Made by a program: the position numbers and the translations under genes. Shown here piece by piece: positions 62,605-64,000 of a stretch of 64,000 nt of DNA (positions are counted from its first letter, which is position 1; each line of letters begins with the position of its first letter). The notes under the pieces were generated by a model. That model saw nothing but the letters and a program-made list of their open reading frames with translations, was not told the origin of the DNA and ran no database searches. The stretch comes from Amantichitinum ursilacus (lineage in GTDB: Bacteria > Pseudomonadota > Gammaproteobacteria > Burkholderiales > Chitinibacteraceae): NCBI RefSeq assembly GCF_001294205.1, contig NZ_LAQT01000010.1, positions 62,001 to 126,000 of the forward strand, written 5' to 3'.

Positions 62605-62699
62605 CATCGGGTGGGGCTGGACCGACCGTCCCATGTGGTATGCCAAGCGCCCCGCTCGTGGCATTCGGCTTTGGGTGGTGGGTCTAGACCCACCCTATT
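62605..62699. repeat. Palindromic element copy 17
   Basis: It shares the mutant left end of copy 15 (GGGTGGGGCTGGACC). It is the last copy, nine bases before the proB stop. Confidence 0.9.
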
Positions 62700-62708
62700 G
62701 GTCGCGGC

Positions 62709-63833
62709 TTAATCCAGCAGCACCAGATTGTCGCGGTGGATCAGTTCGGGCTCTTCCAGATACCCCAGAATCGCCTCGATCTGCCCGGTGGGCTGGCGCT
62801 GGATGCGGCGGGTTTCTGCGGCCGCATAGTTGATCAGCCCGCGCGCGATCTCGTGGCCCAGGCTGTCCACGCAACTGACCATATCGCCACGGCGGAAATC
62901 GCCGACCACATCGACCACGCCGATCGGCAGCAAGCTGGAGCCCTTCTCCGCCAACGCGCGGCGCGCGCCGTCGTCCAGCACCACTTTGCCCTTCACCTGC
63001 AGATGCGCCGCAATCCACTGCTTGCGCGCCGCCAGGGGCGAGGTCTCGGGCACAAGTTGCGTGCCGATGCCCTCGCCGCGCGCCAGGCGCGTCAGCACGT
63101 CGGGCTCGCGGCCACTGGCGATGATGGTGGCCGCGCCGCTACGCGCCGCCCGCTTGGCCGCCAGGATTTTGGTCAGCATGCCGCCGGTGCCCACATTGGA
63201 ACCCGCACCACCCGCCATCGCTTCCAGCGCCGGATCGCCCGCTTTGGCTTCTTCAACCAGCGTGGCGGCCGGGTCTTTGCGCGGGTCGGCCGTATACAGG
63301 CCGCGTTGGTCGGTCAGGATGACCAGCGCATCGCCTTCCACCAGGTTGGTCACCAACGCGCCCAAGGTATCGTTATCGCCCAGTTTGATTTCGGCGGTCA
63401 CCACGGTGTCGTTCTCGTTAATGATCGGAATGACATCCAGCGCCAGCAGCGTCAGCAAGGTGGAACGCGCATTCAGATAACGCGTGCGGTCGGCCATGTC
63501 TTCGTGCGTTAACAGCACTTGCGCGGTGTTCAGCCCATGTTGCCGAAACGCGCTTTCATACGCCTGGCACAAGCCCATCTGGCCGACGGCGGCAGCGGCT
63601 TGTTTTTCATGCACGGCGGTGGGCTTGACGCTCCAGCCCAGGCGCGCCACGCCTTCGGCCACCGCGCCGGAGGACACCAGCACCACTTGCTTGCCCAGCG
63701 CCTTGAGCTGCGCGATTTCGGCGGCCCAGCGCGCCAGCGCGGCGTGATCGAGACCACGGCCATCATTGGTGACCAGACTGGATCCCACCTTGACCACGAT
63801 ACGCTGGGCCGACTTGACGACGCTGACAGGCAT
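62709..63833 (-). CDS. proB: Glutamate 5-kinase
   Basis: A 374-residue enzyme phosphorylating glutamate at the gamma-carboxylate, the first step of proline synthesis. The amino-acid-kinase domain begins [18 protein letters not shown] and contains [35 protein letters not shown]-equivalent [11 protein letters not shown] and [21 protein letters not shown]-terminal PUA domain (~275-374) is present ([26 protein letters not shown]). ATG at 63833 has GGAAG upstream. proA is not adjacent. Confidence 0.96.
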   Translation of the reverse strand: MPVSVVKSAQRIVVKVGSSLVTNDGRGLDHAALARWAAEIAQLKALGKQVVLVSSGAVAEGVARLGWSVKPTAVHEKQAAAAVGQMGLCQAYESAFRQHGLNTAQVLLTHEDMADRTRYLNARSTLLTLLALDVIPIINENDTVVTAEIKLGDNDTLGALVTNLVEGDALVILTDQRGLYTADPRKDPAATLVEEAKAGDPALEAMAGGAGSNVGTGGMLTKILAAKRAARSGAATIIASGREPDVLTRLARGEGIGTQLVPETSPLAARKQWIAAHLQVKGKVVLDDGARRALAEKGSSLLPIGVVDVVGDFRRGDMVSCVDSLGHEIARGLINYAAAETRRIQRQPTGQIEAILGYLEEPELIHRDNLVLLD

Positions 63834-63864
63834 GGACGAGCTTCCGGAAAACGGGAAAAGCGCA

Positions 63865-63870
63865 ATTATA
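63865..63870 (-). promoter_or_regulatory. -10 box TATAAT of proB
   Basis: On the minus strand a consensus TATAAT lies 31 bases before the proB start codon. No convincing -35 box is seen 16-18 bases further upstream. Confidence 0.5.
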
Positions 63871-63963
63871 CGGGGCATTGCACCGGCCCCGCACGTGGCC
63901 GATTGCGCATTGCTACGAGTGACGCCAGCCGCGCTGACTGCTATAACCGCGTTCATTGCCCAC

Positions 63964-64000
63964 ATGCATCAAGACACCATGGCCGCCACCCGCCCGCTTA
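63964..64000 (+). other. Possible start of a rightward gene cut by the window end
   Basis: ATG at 63964 (or 63979) opens a frame that runs to the edge ([12 protein letters not shown]). It would be divergent from proB. Too short to identify, and it may be chance. Confidence 0.2.

Noticed and set aside
62195-62699. CRISPR-like array (regular repeats between lacI and proB)
   Set aside because: The repeating units are whole palindromic elements in direct contact, with no unique spacers, and no cas genes are present.

Overview
The window is a dense, GC-rich (about 60% by eye) chromosomal segment of a betaproteobacterium. The gene content fits the Neisseriales (Chromobacteriaceae/Chitinibacteraceae type): MnmE, AceK, YaeQ, SlyX, UbiU-UbiV-UbiT, SPOR protein next to DsbA, cobalamin-dependent MetH, and an Emr-type efflux operon. 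I saw no tRNA, rRNA, prophage, transposase or CRISPR array.

Layout. 0-9.3 kb: 3' part of mnmE, FAD monooxygenase, YegD-like chaperone, GST, a serine hydrolase, an EAL phosphodiesterase, 1-Cys peroxiredoxin, periplasmic sulfate-binding protein, a 2Fe-2S ferredoxin. 9.5-16 kb: a D-amino-acid module (RidA, D-aminoacylase, RpiR regulator, divergent PLP deaminase) followed by gntP-gntK. 16-29.9 kb: DegV, an LtaS/OpgB-like enzyme, MHS transporter, gpmA, a lipoprotein, the qor-yqiA-dyp operon, Tas, an MFS exporter and a DUF445 protein. 30-43 kb: metH, yccF, BON lipoprotein, S4 protein, GH128-like glucanase lipoprotein, MATE, GIY-YIG, methyltransferase, flavoprotein, yaeQ, aceK. 43-54.8 kb: slyX, PfkB kinase, ubiUVT behind a candidate FNR box, dsbA-SPOR, argH, elaA, a 28-residue hydrophobic small protein, pdxJ-creA, patatin-rsuA. 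54.9-64 kb: marR-OMF-emrA-emrB, an Xre/RES toxin-antitoxin pair, an orphan LacI regulator, proB.

The most striking non-genic signal is a dispersed palindromic element of about 95 bp, 17 copies at 10 loci. Each end carries a small palindrome (GGTGGGTC-nn-GACCCACC) and the whole element is an inverted repeat that starts CATAGGG and ends CCCTATG. Copies lie only in intergenic gaps, mostly between converging genes and never between diverging ones. In three cases the element's first TAG is the stop codon of the adjacent leftward gene. At two loci the 3' end of a gene has been copied in tandem together with the element (deaminase tail x2, degV tail x3), and between lacI and proB five copies form an array with a 205-bp higher-order period. 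This looks like a non-coding element family that spreads or rearranges together with gene tails, and it is the best candidate here for something undescribed.
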